Shown piece by piece: positions 1-6,565 of a stretch of DNA of 12,427 bases. The DNA lies in assembly GCA_031282905.1 (NCBI GenBank), contig JAITCV010000251.1:1-12427 (forward strand), read 5' to 3'. Position 1 is the first letter of the stretch. Each line of letters begins with the position of its first letter. The position numbers and the translations under genes are program-made. Source of the DNA: Azoarcus sp. (GTDB lineage: Bacteria > Pseudomonadota > Gammaproteobacteria > Burkholderiales > Rhodocyclaceae). The notes under the pieces were generated by a model. That model was not told where the DNA came from. It was given only the letters and a program-made list of their open reading frames with translations, and made no database searches.

Positions 1-131
1 GCAGAGGGCGCAGAGAAAAATCCGGAATTCACCCCACGTTCCTGTTTTTTTCGCTCTTTTCGTCATGGACAAGCGGAGCCACCGGCGCTCCGAACGCGCC
101 GAGCCGGGCCGAAAAAACGCAGCGTTTCCGG
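1..131. other. Flank downstream of purA
   Basis: These 131 bases hold no gene I can support. They contain the weak terminator candidate, a GC-rich dyad, a plus-strand T-run (46-52) and, at the very edge, two GCAGAG units 9 bases apart (1-6 and 10-15). A minus-strand ATG at 66-64 opens a frame of 22 codons that runs off the edge, but it has no ribosome binding site and no recognisable product. Confidence 0.5.
112..127 (-). terminator. Weak candidate intrinsic terminator after purA
   Basis: Directly after the purA stop, AAACG and CGTTT form a 5-bp stem with a 3-base loop, running into six T residues on the minus strand. The stem is short and AT-rich at its base, so termination may be inefficient. 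A second, stronger dyad, CGGCGC/GCGCCG (83-88 and 96-101, 7-base loop), lies just beyond but has no T-run after it on this strand. Confidence 0.35.
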
Positions 132-1442
132 TCATTCGAACGGGTGGCGACGCAGGATCGTTTCGCTGCGTTCGGGTCCGGTGGAAACGATGTCGATCGG
201 CACTTCGCAGAGCGTCTCGATCCTCGCGAGATAGGCGCGCGCCGCCGGGGGCAAATCCGCGAACGAGCTCAGGCCCTTCGTCGATTCCGTCCAGCCCGGC
301 AGGGTTTCGAGGATCGGCTCGCACGCCGCGACGTCGTCGGCGCCCATGGGCAGGAGGCCGACGGTCTCGCCGCGCAGGCGGTAGCCGGTGCAGATCGAAA
401 TTTCCGGCAGGCCGTCGAGCACGTCGAGCTTGGTGATGCACAGGCCGGACACGCCATTGATCCGCGCCGAACGCTTCAGCGCCGGGACGTCGAACCAGCC
501 GCAGCGCCGCTTGCGGCCTGTGACGACGCCGAATTCCTTGCCCTTGCCCGACATCTGGTGGCCAGGCGTTCCCTTCGTTTCGATGTCGAGCTCGCTGGGG
601 AACGGCCCGCCGCCGACGCGCGTGCAGTACGCGTTGGTGATCCCCAGCACGTAGTGCAGCTGCCCGGCGCCGATGCCCGATCCGGCGGAAGCCTGTCCGG
701 CGACGCAGTTCGACGAGGTGACGAAGGGGTAGGTGCCGTGGTCGACGTCCAGCAGGCTGCCCTGCGCGCCTTCGAAAAGCAGGTTGCCGCCGGCCGCGTT
801 GATCGCATGGAGCGCCGCCGAAACGTCGGCGACCATCGGCCCGATCCGCTCGGCGTCGGCCATCGCCTGCGCCAGCACGGCCGTGTAGTCGACGGCGTCG
901 GCGTCGAAATAGCGGGTCAGCACGAAGTTGTGATAGTCCAAGGTCTCCCTGAGTTTTTCGGCGAAACGCTCGGGATGGAAGAGATCGTGAACCCGCAGGG
1001 CGCGGCGAGCGACCTTGTCCTCGTAGGCCGGCCCGATTCCCTTGCCGGTCGTCCCGATGCGCGCGCCGGCGCTTTTCGCCGCTTCCCGGGCGCGATCGAG
1101 CGCCGAATGGTAATCGAGGATCAAGACGCAGCCCGGGCTGATCTTGAGGCGCGGACGCACTTCGATGCCGCCGGCTTCGAGCGGCTCGATTTCCTTGCAC
1201 AGCAGATGATGCGTGTCCAGCACCACGCCGTTGCCGATGAAGCAGTCGACGCCGTCGTGCACGATGCCGGCCGGCACCAGGTTCAGCGTATAGACCTTGT
1301 CGCCGACGACGATCGTATGCCCGGCGTTGTGCCCGCCCTGAAAACGCACCACGCCCCGGGCGCGGTCGGTCAGCCAGTCGACGATCTTGCCCTTGCCTTC
1401 ATCGCCCCATTGCGTGCCGACGACCACTACGTTTTTTGCCAT
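132..1442 (-). CDS. purA: Adenylosuccinate synthetase
   Basis: PurA joins IMP and aspartate using GTP, the first committed step to AMP, in the cytosol. The protein is 436 aa from the third of three consecutive ATGs; starting at the first (1448) would add two methionines and overlap the hisZ stop. Motifs in order are QWGDEGKGK (11-19, P-loop with catalytic D14), GGHNAGHT (36-43, catalytic H42), GTTGKGIGPAYEDK (130-143), EGAQGSLLDVDHGTYPFVTS (224-243), TGRKRRCGWFD (308-318), TKLDVLDG (337-344, guanine recognition) and STGPERSE (420-427). Length and all key residues are normal. It is the last gene in the visible run. It uses IMP, and the purine and histidine pathways share ATP and AICAR, so its place next to hisZ is metabolically sensible. 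Confidence 0.98.
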   Translation of the reverse strand: MAKNVVVVGTQWGDEGKGKIVDWLTDRARGVVRFQGGHNAGHTIVVGDKVYTLNLVPAGIVHDGVDCFIGNGVVLDTHHLLCKEIEPLEAGGIEVRPRLKISPGCVLILDYHSALDRAREAAKSAGARIGTTGKGIGPAYEDKVARRALRVHDLFHPERFAEKLRETLDYHNFVLTRYFDADAVDYTAVLAQAMADAERIGPMVADVSAALHAINAAGGNLLFEGAQGSLLDVDHGTYPFVTSSNCVAGQASAGSGIGAGQLHYVLGITNAYCTRVGGGPFPSELDIETKGTPGHQMSGKGKEFGVVTGRKRRCGWFDVPALKRSARINGVSGLCITKLDVLDGLPEISICTGYRLRGETVGLLPMGADDVAACEPILETLPGWTESTKGLSSFADLPPAARAYLARIETLCEVPIDIVSTGPERSETILRRHPFE

Positions 1443-1444
1443 CA

Positions 1445-2599
1445 TCATTCTCCATCCAGCGCGTCGACCGTCCAGCGATCCTCGCGCATCACCAGTTGCC
1501 GGTTACAGCCCACTTCTTTCCAGTTGCCATCATGTCCGGGCAGCGCGCGCACGACGATTTCGCCCGCCGCGCGCAGGCGGGCGATTTCGGCTTGCAAGGC
1601 CGCGTCTTCGGTCATCGGCGCAAGGATGGCGCCCGCCGTTGGCGTCGCGGGCGCGCAGCGCGCCAGTTCCCGCAGATCGAGGCTGAAACCCGTGGCGGCG
1701 CGCGCGCGGCCAAATGCTTGCGCGACATGGTCGTAACGCCCCCCGAGTGCGAGCGCCGCCGGGGCATCGCCGCCGTAGGCCGCGAACATCAGCCCGCTGT
1801 GATAGTGATAACCGCGCAGGTCGGCGAGGTCGAAACTGAGCGGCAGATCGGCCAGTTTCGCGGCCAGGTGACGCAGTTCATCGAGTGCCGCGACCACTTC
1901 GGGCAGACGCGGCAGCCGTGCCGCCGCGGCGTCGAGCACTTCGCCGCCGCCGTAGAGCACGGGCAGGGCCAGCAATGCGTCGCGCATCGCCCCGTCGATA
2001 TTGGACAAGAATGCGCGCAGCCCCGGCGCGTCCTTGCCCTGCAACAGGCTGAACGCTTCTTCCCGCGCCACATCGTCCAGTCCGGCGCGTTCGGCAAGCG
2101 CATGGAAGATGCCGACATGGCCAAGGTCGATGCGGCTCGCGGGCACGCCCGCCAGCTTCATCGCGTCGGCAAGCAGGCGCAGGATTTCGACATCGGCCTC
2201 GATGCCGGCGTGTCCGTATAGCTCCGCGCCCAGTTGCAGCGGTTCGCGGGTCGCGGTGAGTGATGAAGGCCGGGTATGAAGCACGCTGCCGCAATAACAC
2301 AGGCGGGAGACGCCCCGGCGATTGAGCAGGTGGGAGTCGATCCGGGTGACCTGCGGGGTCATGTCGGCGCGTATGCCCAGTGTGCGTCCGGATATCTGGT
2401 CGACCAACTGGTAGGTCGACAGCCGCAGATCCTGTCCGGCGCCGGTCGTGAGCGCGTCGAGGTATTCGATCAGCGGCGGCATCACCCGTTGGTAACCGCG
2501 CACGTGAAAGGCGTCGAGCAGACGGCGGCGCAGGCTTTCGAGCCGGGACGCTTCGTCCGGCAAGACATCCTGGATGTAATCGGGCAAACCCCAGCGCAT
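1445..2599 (-). CDS. hisZ: ATP phosphoribosyltransferase regulatory subunit HisZ
   Basis: HisZ is a HisRS paralogue without synthetase activity. With the short form of HisG it makes up the hetero-octameric enzyme of the first step of histidine biosynthesis and confers feedback inhibition by histidine. The protein is 384 aa. It keeps the class II fold landmarks: LPDYIQDVLP (5-14), RADMTPQVTRI (78-88) in place of the HisRS LRPEGT region, QLGAELYG (122-129), GYHYHSG (263-269) and ALGGRYD (284-290). It lacks the HisRS anticodon domain. The start at MRWGLPDYIQD was chosen by family match; the open frame upstream (16 codons, cysteine-rich) overlaps the DUF2065 gene and is implausible. The Shine-Dalgarno is weak, so translation may be coupled to the preceding gene. 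Its presence implies that the genome carries a short HisG elsewhere. Confidence 0.96.
   Translation of the reverse strand: MRWGLPDYIQDVLPDEASRLESLRRRLLDAFHVRGYQRVMPPLIEYLDALTTGAGQDLRLSTYQLVDQISGRTLGIRADMTPQVTRIDSHLLNRRGVSRLCYCGSVLHTRPSSLTATREPLQLGAELYGHAGIEADVEILRLLADAMKLAGVPASRIDLGHVGIFHALAERAGLDDVAREEAFSLLQGKDAPGLRAFLSNIDGAMRDALLALPVLYGGGEVLDAAAARLPRLPEVVAALDELRHLAAKLADLPLSFDLADLRGYHYHSGLMFAAYGGDAPAALALGGRYDHVAQAFGRARAATGFSLDLRELARCAPATPTAGAILAPMTEDAALQAEIARLRAAGEIVVRALPGHDGNWKEVGCNRQLVMREDRWTVDALDGE
1450..1453 (-). promoter_or_regulatory. purA ribosome binding site that decides among three ATGs
   Basis: GGAG at the very end of hisZ precedes ATGATGATG. Its spacing is 1, 4 and 7 bases to the first, second and third ATG. 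Seven is the spacing seen at most other genes in this run, which favours the third ATG (1442-1440), giving MAKNVVVVGTQWGDEG. Confidence 0.65.
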
Positions 2600-2606
2600 A
2601 GGCAAA

Positions 2607-2801
2607 TCAACCCCAGATCGACAACAGGAACAACAGAACAAAACCACCCATCAAGGCCGACAGCCCCAGGTAACGCACCTGGCCGTTCCTCAACTGGATG
2701 AGTTGGGCAAACATGGCACGCCACAGTCCGGGCGCGATGAACGGGAACAGCCCTTCGAAAATCAATACCAACGCGATTGCAGTCAGCAGTGTGATGAGCA
2801 T
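2607..2801 (-). CDS. yjeT: DUF2065 small inner-membrane protein (YjeT-like)
   Basis: This is a 64-residue protein with two predicted membrane helices, about 3-24 (ITLLTAIALVLIFEGLFPFI) and about 44-62. They are joined by a short loop containing PGLWRAMFAQL. That layout, the E-GL-PF-P motif after the first helix and the position directly after hflC match DUF2065 proteins such as E. coli YjeT. The function is unknown. The conserved location between hflC and purA suggests, but does not prove, a link with HflKC or the membrane. GGAGGG (2812-2817) lies 10 bases before the ATG. It ends 7 bases before hisZ. Genes this short are easily missed, but the family match and context make it real. Confidence 0.9.
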   Translation of the reverse strand: MLITLLTAIALVLIFEGLFPFIAPGLWRAMFAQLIQLRNGQVRYLGLSALMGGFVLLFLLSIWG

Positions 2802-2823
2802 CGCGGCTGTTCCCTCCGCTTTC

Positions 2824-3717
2824 CTAGTTCTGGCCCAGGCGTGCGCCGCGGGGGGCTTTCAAGTATTTGAAGAAATCCGAACTGGGATCGACCACCATGA
2901 CGTCTTCCTTGCCGGTGAAACTTTCGCGGTAAGCTTCCAGGCTGCGGTAGAAAGTGTAGAACTCGGGGTCGCGTCCGTATGCCGCGCTGTAGATCGCCGA
3001 TGCCTGGGCGTCGCCTTCCCCCTTGATGCGCTGCGCCTGACCGTAAGCCTTGGCGAGGATTTCCTCACGGCGGCGGTCGGCTTCGGCTCGTATTCTTTCG
3101 GAATCGGCCGCGCCCATCGAACGGCGTTCGTTCGCTACCCGCTTGCGCTCCGCTTCCATGCGCTGATAGACATTGCTGGAAATTTCGCTGGGATATTCGA
3201 CCCGCTTCAGGCGCACGTCGACGATTTCCACGCCGATGTCCTTGGCGTCGCGATTGGCGCGTTTGCTCATCTGGACCATGATTTCGGTGCGCTTGCCGGA
3301 GACCACGTCTTCCACGGTGTGCTTGCCGAATTCTTCGCGCAAACCGGCATTGACCGCCTGGTTCAGGCGAATGACCGCGCGCGATTCCTCGCCTTCCACC
3401 GACTCGTAATAGAGCTTGGGATCGACGATGCGCCACTTGATGAAATAGTCGACCACGACGTTTTGCTTTTCCGAGGTGAGGAAGCGTTGTGATTCCGACG
3501 TGTCTATGGTCAGGATGCGGCGCTCGAAGACGCGCGCGTTCTGGATCAGTGGCAGCTTGAAATGCAGGCCCGGCTCGTTGATGACTTCACCCTTGACTTC
3601 GCCGAACTGGAAGACGATGGCGTATTGGCGCTGGTCGACGATGAAAATCGATGACGACAGGGTGACGATGGCCAGCAGCAGGATGGCTCCGATGAGCAGG
3701 GAAAATCTTTCGTGCAT
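2824..3717 (-). CDS. hflC: HflC, membrane subunit of the HflKC modulator of FtsH
   Basis: HflC is the partner of HflK. The protein is 297 aa with an N-terminal membrane helix at about 6-26 (SLLIGAILLLAIVTLSSSIFI) and an SPFH/band-7 domain from VDQRQYAIVFQFGE (27-40) to about 190. A charged coiled-coil region follows (about 187-240). The family signature DPEFYTFYRSLEAY is at 250-263, and a C-terminal segment with DFFKYL is at 281-286. The ATG at 3717 has GGGGAG 7 bases upstream (3725-3730) and overlaps the hflK stop by one base as TGATG, so the two subunits are probably made in coupled, similar amounts. A TTG one codon earlier is possible but unnecessary. The next gene starts 22 bases downstream. 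Confidence 0.97.
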   Translation of the reverse strand: MHERFSLLIGAILLLAIVTLSSSIFIVDQRQYAIVFQFGEVKGEVINEPGLHFKLPLIQNARVFERRILTIDTSESQRFLTSEKQNVVVDYFIKWRIVDPKLYYESVEGEESRAVIRLNQAVNAGLREEFGKHTVEDVVSGKRTEIMVQMSKRANRDAKDIGVEIVDVRLKRVEYPSEISSNVYQRMEAERKRVANERRSMGAADSERIRAEADRRREEILAKAYGQAQRIKGEGDAQASAIYSAAYGRDPEFYTFYRSLEAYRESFTGKEDVMVVDPSSDFFKYLKAPRGARLGQN

Positions 3718-4907
3718 CAACGTTCTCCCCGGTCGCGGTTGCGCATGTTGTCACGCGGGTTGGTTTGGGCGAGCGGCGCCGCGGCTTGCGCCGGAACGAG
3801 CGGAATCTCCAGCGTCGTCTTTTCTCTTGCCGTCGTGGGCGCGGCGCCCTGTTGCATGATCTTGTCCAGCGGCAGGAAGAGCAGGTTGCCGCCGCCCTTG
3901 GCGTCGATCATCAGCTTGCTGGTGCGGGAAAAGACATATTGCATGGTTTCGAGGTACAGGCGTTCGCGGGTCACTTCGGGGGCGCGCTTGAATTCGGTGA
4001 GCACCTGTTCGAAACGCGCGGCCTCGCCCTCGGCGCTGGCGATCACCCGGGCACGGTAGGCTTCGGCTTCCTCGCGCATGCGGGAGGCCGTGCCCTCGGC
4101 GCGCGGAATGATGTCGTTAGCGTAGGCTTCGCCTTCGCTCTTTTGCCGCACCATGTCCTGGCTGGCCTTGGTCGCGTCGTTGAAGGCGTCCTGCACCTGT
4201 TCCGGCGGCTGGATTTCTTCCATGGTCACGCGGCTGACATGGATGCCCGCCGCATAACGGTCGAGGATTTCCTGGATCAGTTGCTGCGCGTCGTTGGCGA
4301 GTTGTTCGCGCCCTTCGTAGAGCACGGTGTTCATCATGCTCAGACCGACGATTTCACGCATGGCGGTCTCGGCGATCTGGCGCACGAATTCCTCGTTGGG
4401 TTCGCGGTTGTTGAACAGATGATCCTTGGGATTATCCAGTACGTATTGCACGGCGAACTGGACGTTGACGATGTTGAGGTCGGCGGTGAGCATCGGGGTG
4501 CGCGCGCCGCCGCGATTGCCCACCGTGACCGTGCGCAGGCCGGTGAGATCGACGATCTCGTGGGTTTCGATCGGCGCGGGCCAGCGCCAGTTGAGCCCGG
4601 GGCCAACCGTGGCGACATAGCGCCCCAAACGCAGCACGACCGCGCGCTCGTTGGTATTCACGGTGTAGATGCCGCTGCCCAACCAGAGCATGAGAATGAT
4701 GGTGGCAAGGGCGAACAATCCGCTGCCCAGATGGCGGAACGGAGAACCTTCGGAACCCCTGCCGGAGGGATCATTGCCACCGCCCCCGCGTTTGCCGAAC
4801 AGCCTGGAGAGACGCTGATTGAAATCCTGCCAGATTTCTTCGAGATCGGGCGGTCCCTGATTGTCGCCACGGTTGCCACGATTACCCCAGCGTGGATCAT
4901 TGGACAT
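3717..4907 (-). CDS. hflK: HflK, membrane subunit of the HflKC modulator of FtsH
   Basis: HflK and HflC form a large membrane cage around the FtsH protease and modulate its activity. The protein is 396 aa. It starts with a glycine- and asparagine-rich cytoplasmic stretch (MSNDPRWGNRGNRGDNQGPP) and DLEEIWQDFNQRLSRLFG (21-38). One transmembrane helix follows at about 61-80 (GSGLFALATIILMLWLGSGI), then an SPFH/band-7 domain from about residue 82 (YTVNTNERAVVLRLG). A long charged helical region follows, with EGEA.A repeats, typical of SPFH coiled coils. The start at 4907 is preferred because MSNDPRWGNRG is the usual beginning and an AGG lies 7 bases upstream. An in-frame ATG at 4925 overlaps the hflX stop as ATGA but has no Shine-Dalgarno. 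Its TGA shares one base with the hflC ATG. Confidence 0.96.
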   Translation of the reverse strand: MSNDPRWGNRGNRGDNQGPPDLEEIWQDFNQRLSRLFGKRGGGGNDPSGRGSEGSPFRHLGSGLFALATIILMLWLGSGIYTVNTNERAVVLRLGRYVATVGPGLNWRWPAPIETHEIVDLTGLRTVTVGNRGGARTPMLTADLNIVNVQFAVQYVLDNPKDHLFNNREPNEEFVRQIAETAMREIVGLSMMNTVLYEGREQLANDAQQLIQEILDRYAAGIHVSRVTMEEIQPPEQVQDAFNDATKASQDMVRQKSEGEAYANDIIPRAEGTASRMREEAEAYRARVIASAEGEAARFEQVLTEFKRAPEVTRERLYLETMQYVFSRTSKLMIDAKGGGNLLFLPLDKIMQQGAAPTTAREKTTLEIPLVPAQAAAPLAQTNPRDNMRNRDRGER

Positions 4908-4921
4908 GAGAATGCCTGTGT

Positions 4922-6145
4922 TCATTGTGATAATGGAGAGTTCTTCCCGGACTCGGGACAAGGGAGACGCGAATCGGGGAGACGCGAATCGGAAACGTCG
5001 GGAGCGCCGGAAACGTTGTCGACATCAGGCGGATTCCGGATGAAAGCGTCGGATGAAAGCGCCACCTGCGCGGCCTCGGCAAGCGCGGCGCGGAGACCGT
5101 CGAGGCCCTCACCCGTGCGCGCGCTCAAAAAAACGCGCCAGATTCTATCACAATCGTCCCTGACCACCGCCGGCGCGGCGCGGGTCAGGTCGATTTTGTT
5201 CCAGACCTGGATTTGCGCCACGTTGGCGGCGCCCACTTCGGTGAGTACCGCATCGACCGCCGCGATCTGCGCCTCGCGGTCTTCACTGGCGCCATCGACG
5301 ACGTGGAGCAACAGATCGGCGTTCGCGGTTTCTTCCAGCGTGGCATGAAACGCCGCAACCAGCGCGTGCGGCAGATCGCGGATGAAACCGACGGTGTCGG
5401 AAATCACCACGTTGCCGCTGCCCACGAAAAGCCGCCGCGAAGTCGTGTCGAGGGTGGCGAAAAGCTGGTCGGCGGCATAGGCCCCCGCTTTGGTGAGCGC
5501 GTTGAACAGGGTCGATTTGCCCGCGTTGGTATAGCCCACCAGCGAGACGGTGAGCGCATCGCGCCGCTCGCGCGCGCGGCGGCGGGTGCCGCGCTGGCGT
5601 TCGAGTTGGGCAAGGCGGGCCTTGAGTAGCTTGACGCGCGCGCCGAGCAGGCGGCGGTCGGTTTCAAGCTGGGTTTCGCCCGGGCCGCGCAGGCCGATGC
5701 CGCCCTTTTGGCGCTCGAGGTGGGTCCATCCCCGCACCAGCCGGGTAGCGAGGTGGCTCAACTGAGCCAGTTCCACCTGCAACTTGCCCTCGTGGCTCTT
5801 GGCGCGCAAGGCGAAGATGTCGAGAATCAGCGCGCTGCGATCGATCACGCGGCATTGCGTGGCCCGCTCCAGGTTGCGCTGCTGCGCGGGCGAGAGCGCG
5901 TGGTTGAAGATCACCAGATCGGCCTCGTGCGCCGCCAGGGCCGCGGAGATTTCCTCGACCTTGCCGCGACCCGCGAACAACGCCGGGTCGGGTGCGGCGC
6001 GGCGACCGCGCACCACGGCTTCGACCGTGGCACCGGCGCTGGCGGTCAACAATTTCAGTTCGGCGAGCCGTTCCTCGATCGCGCCCTGATTGAAATCGAG
6101 CTGGACCAATACCGCGCGCTCGCCGCTTGCCGGACGTTCAAACAT
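4922..6145 (-). CDS. hflX: Ribosome-splitting GTPase HflX
   Basis: HflX binds the 50S subunit and splits stalled 70S ribosomes, notably under heat stress. The protein is 407 aa. The N-terminal HflX domain (about 10-195) includes the conserved KGGIGLRGPGETQLETDRR stretch (147-165) followed by an arginine-rich coiled helix. The G domain has GYTNAGKST (204-212), DTVGFIRDLP (250-259), NKID (316-319) and SART (341-344). After about residue 366 the tail is unusual: proline- and aspartate-rich, with DSRLP twice in a row, encoded by an exact 15-bp tandem duplication. The ATG at 6145 was chosen for its AGGG 7 bases upstream and the usual MFERP beginning; an in-frame TTG at 6178 would add 11 residues. 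Its stop is 14 bases before the preferred hflK start. Confidence 0.96.
   Translation of the reverse strand: MFERPASGERAVLVQLDFNQGAIEERLAELKLLTASAGATVEAVVRGRRAAPDPALFAGRGKVEEISAALAAHEADLVIFNHALSPAQQRNLERATQCRVIDRSALILDIFALRAKSHEGKLQVELAQLSHLATRLVRGWTHLERQKGGIGLRGPGETQLETDRRLLGARVKLLKARLAQLERQRGTRRRARERRDALTVSLVGYTNAGKSTLFNALTKAGAYAADQLFATLDTTSRRLFVGSGNVVISDTVGFIRDLPHALVAAFHATLEETANADLLLHVVDGASEDREAQIAAVDAVLTEVGAANVAQIQVWNKIDLTRAAPAVVRDDCDRIWRVFLSARTGEGLDGLRAALAEAAQVALSSDAFIRNPPDVDNVSGAPDVSDSRLPDSRLPCPESGKNSPLSQ
4963..4992 (+). repeat. Exact 15-bp tandem duplication inside the 3' end of hflX
   Basis: The 15-mer GGAGACGCGAATCGG occurs at 4963-4977 and again at 4978-4992 with no mismatch. On the coding strand it gives the pentapeptide DSRLP twice and keeps the frame. 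A second short repeat lies beside it: CGGAAACGT at 4990-4998 and 5008-5016, coding for the similar D-N-V-S / D-V-S segments. The hflX tail therefore looks built from short duplications. Confidence 0.85.
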
Positions 6146-6193
6146 GCATGCACCCTGGCCCAAGCCACTCCCGAGCAACTGGAACGATGCCGC

Positions 6194-6439
6194 TCAGTTT
6201 TCGACCTCGCCGCCATCCTGTTGAAAGGTCACGGGACGCACCGGCACCACGGTCGAAATCGCGTGTTTGTAGACCATCTGGGTCACGGTGTTCTTGAGCA
6301 ATACGACGTATTGATCAAAGGATTCGATCTGCCCCTGCAATTTGATGCCATTGACCAGGTAAATGGAAACCGGAACATGTTCGCGCCGCAACGTGTTCAG
6401 GAACGGGTCTTGTAAAAGCTGGCCCTTGTTGTTGCTCAT
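6194..6439 (-). CDS. hfq: RNA chaperone Hfq
   Basis: Hfq forms a hexameric Sm-like ring that binds small RNAs and mRNAs and promotes their pairing. The protein is 81 aa, beginning MSNNKGQLLQDPFLN. Proximal-face residues are Q10, Q43, Y44, K58 and H59, the last two in the YKHA motif that marks Sm2. Distal-face residues include Y27 and K33. The lateral rim reads R18-R19-E20-H21, with histidine where E. coli has R19. The tail after residue 70 is short and acidic at its tip (DGGEVEN), unlike the long flexible E. coli tail. The ATG was chosen by family match and by AAGAGG 10 bases upstream; an in-frame GTG at 6484 would add 15 unsupported residues. It is followed 48 bases later by hflX, the classical pairing. 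Confidence 0.98.
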   Translation of the reverse strand: MSNNKGQLLQDPFLNTLRREHVPVSIYLVNGIKLQGQIESFDQYVVLLKNTVTQMVYKHAISTVVPVRPVTFQQDGGEVEN

Positions 6440-6470
6440 CGTGCTTGAACCTCTTCTTTTGTTGTCGAAA

Positions 6471-6506
6471 TGCGTGCAAAACACCAGGATTTTGCGTGAA
6501 ACACCA
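6471..6506 (+). repeat. Two imperfect direct repeats in the hfq leader
   Basis: Plus-strand copies are TGCGTGCAAAACACCA (6471-6486) and TGCGTGAAACACCA (6493-6506). Their starts are 22 bp apart, about two helical turns, and they differ by a 2-base indel. Each copy is itself weakly dyad-like (TGcGTG..CACcA). The pattern resembles a tandem protein-binding site, but no known regulator motif is recognised. Confidence 0.5.
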
Positions 6507-6520
6507 AGACTTCGGTCTTG
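6505..6520 (-). repeat. Perfect 6-bp inverted repeat with 4-base loop upstream of hfq
   Basis: CAAGAC and GTCTTG flank a 4-base loop. The hfq-sense RNA has loop CGAA. The opposite strand would form a C(UUCG)G tetraloop, an especially stable class. No run of T follows directly on either strand (the hfq-sense strand continues GTGTTT), so it is not a convincing intrinsic terminator. It may be an RNA processing or stability structure in the der-hfq transcript. Confidence 0.55.
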
Positions 6521-6565
6521 CGCCCGGGAGTATGCGATGAAACCGCTCGCGGGGATAGGGCAAAC

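Larger units (their letters stand above)
6440..6565 (-). promoter_or_regulatory. der-hfq intergenic region, candidate hfq leader
   Basis: This 126-base gap is much the largest between genes here. Read in the mRNA direction, it holds a perfect 6-bp dyad with a 4-base loop, then two imperfect direct repeats of TGGTGTTT..CACGCA, then AAGAGG (6450-6455), the hfq ribosome binding site, 10 bases before the ATG. I looked for sigma-70 -35/-10 pairs and found none with good spacing. The nearest candidates (TTGCCC and CATACT) are 23 bases apart. Whether hfq has its own promoter here is undecided from sequence, though E. coli hfq is known to have several. Confidence 0.5.

Noticed and set aside
1..66. 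A 22-codon minus-strand frame from ATG at 66-64 running off the left edge
   Set aside because: No ribosome binding site and no recognisable sequence; too short to support without the rest.
144..1736. A 530-codon plus-strand frame opposite purA and the end of hisZ
   Set aside because: Antisense shadow of two certain genes, with biased composition and no family resemblance.
3765..5348. A 527-codon plus-strand frame opposite hflK and part of hflX
   Set aside because: Antisense shadow in GC-rich DNA; the opposite strand codes for clear HflK and HflX.
6146..6178. Longer HflX from a TTG at 6178
   Set aside because: A rare start codon with no good ribosome binding site; the ATG at 6145 has AGGG 7 bases upstream and a typical HflX beginning.
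6440..6484. Longer Hfq from a GTG at 6484
   Set aside because: The 15 extra residues are unlike any Hfq N-terminus known to me, and the ribosome binding site would fall inside the coding region.
6505..6520. The der-hfq dyad as an intrinsic terminator
   Set aside because: The stem is 6 bp and no run of T follows on either strand, so it does not meet the usual pattern.
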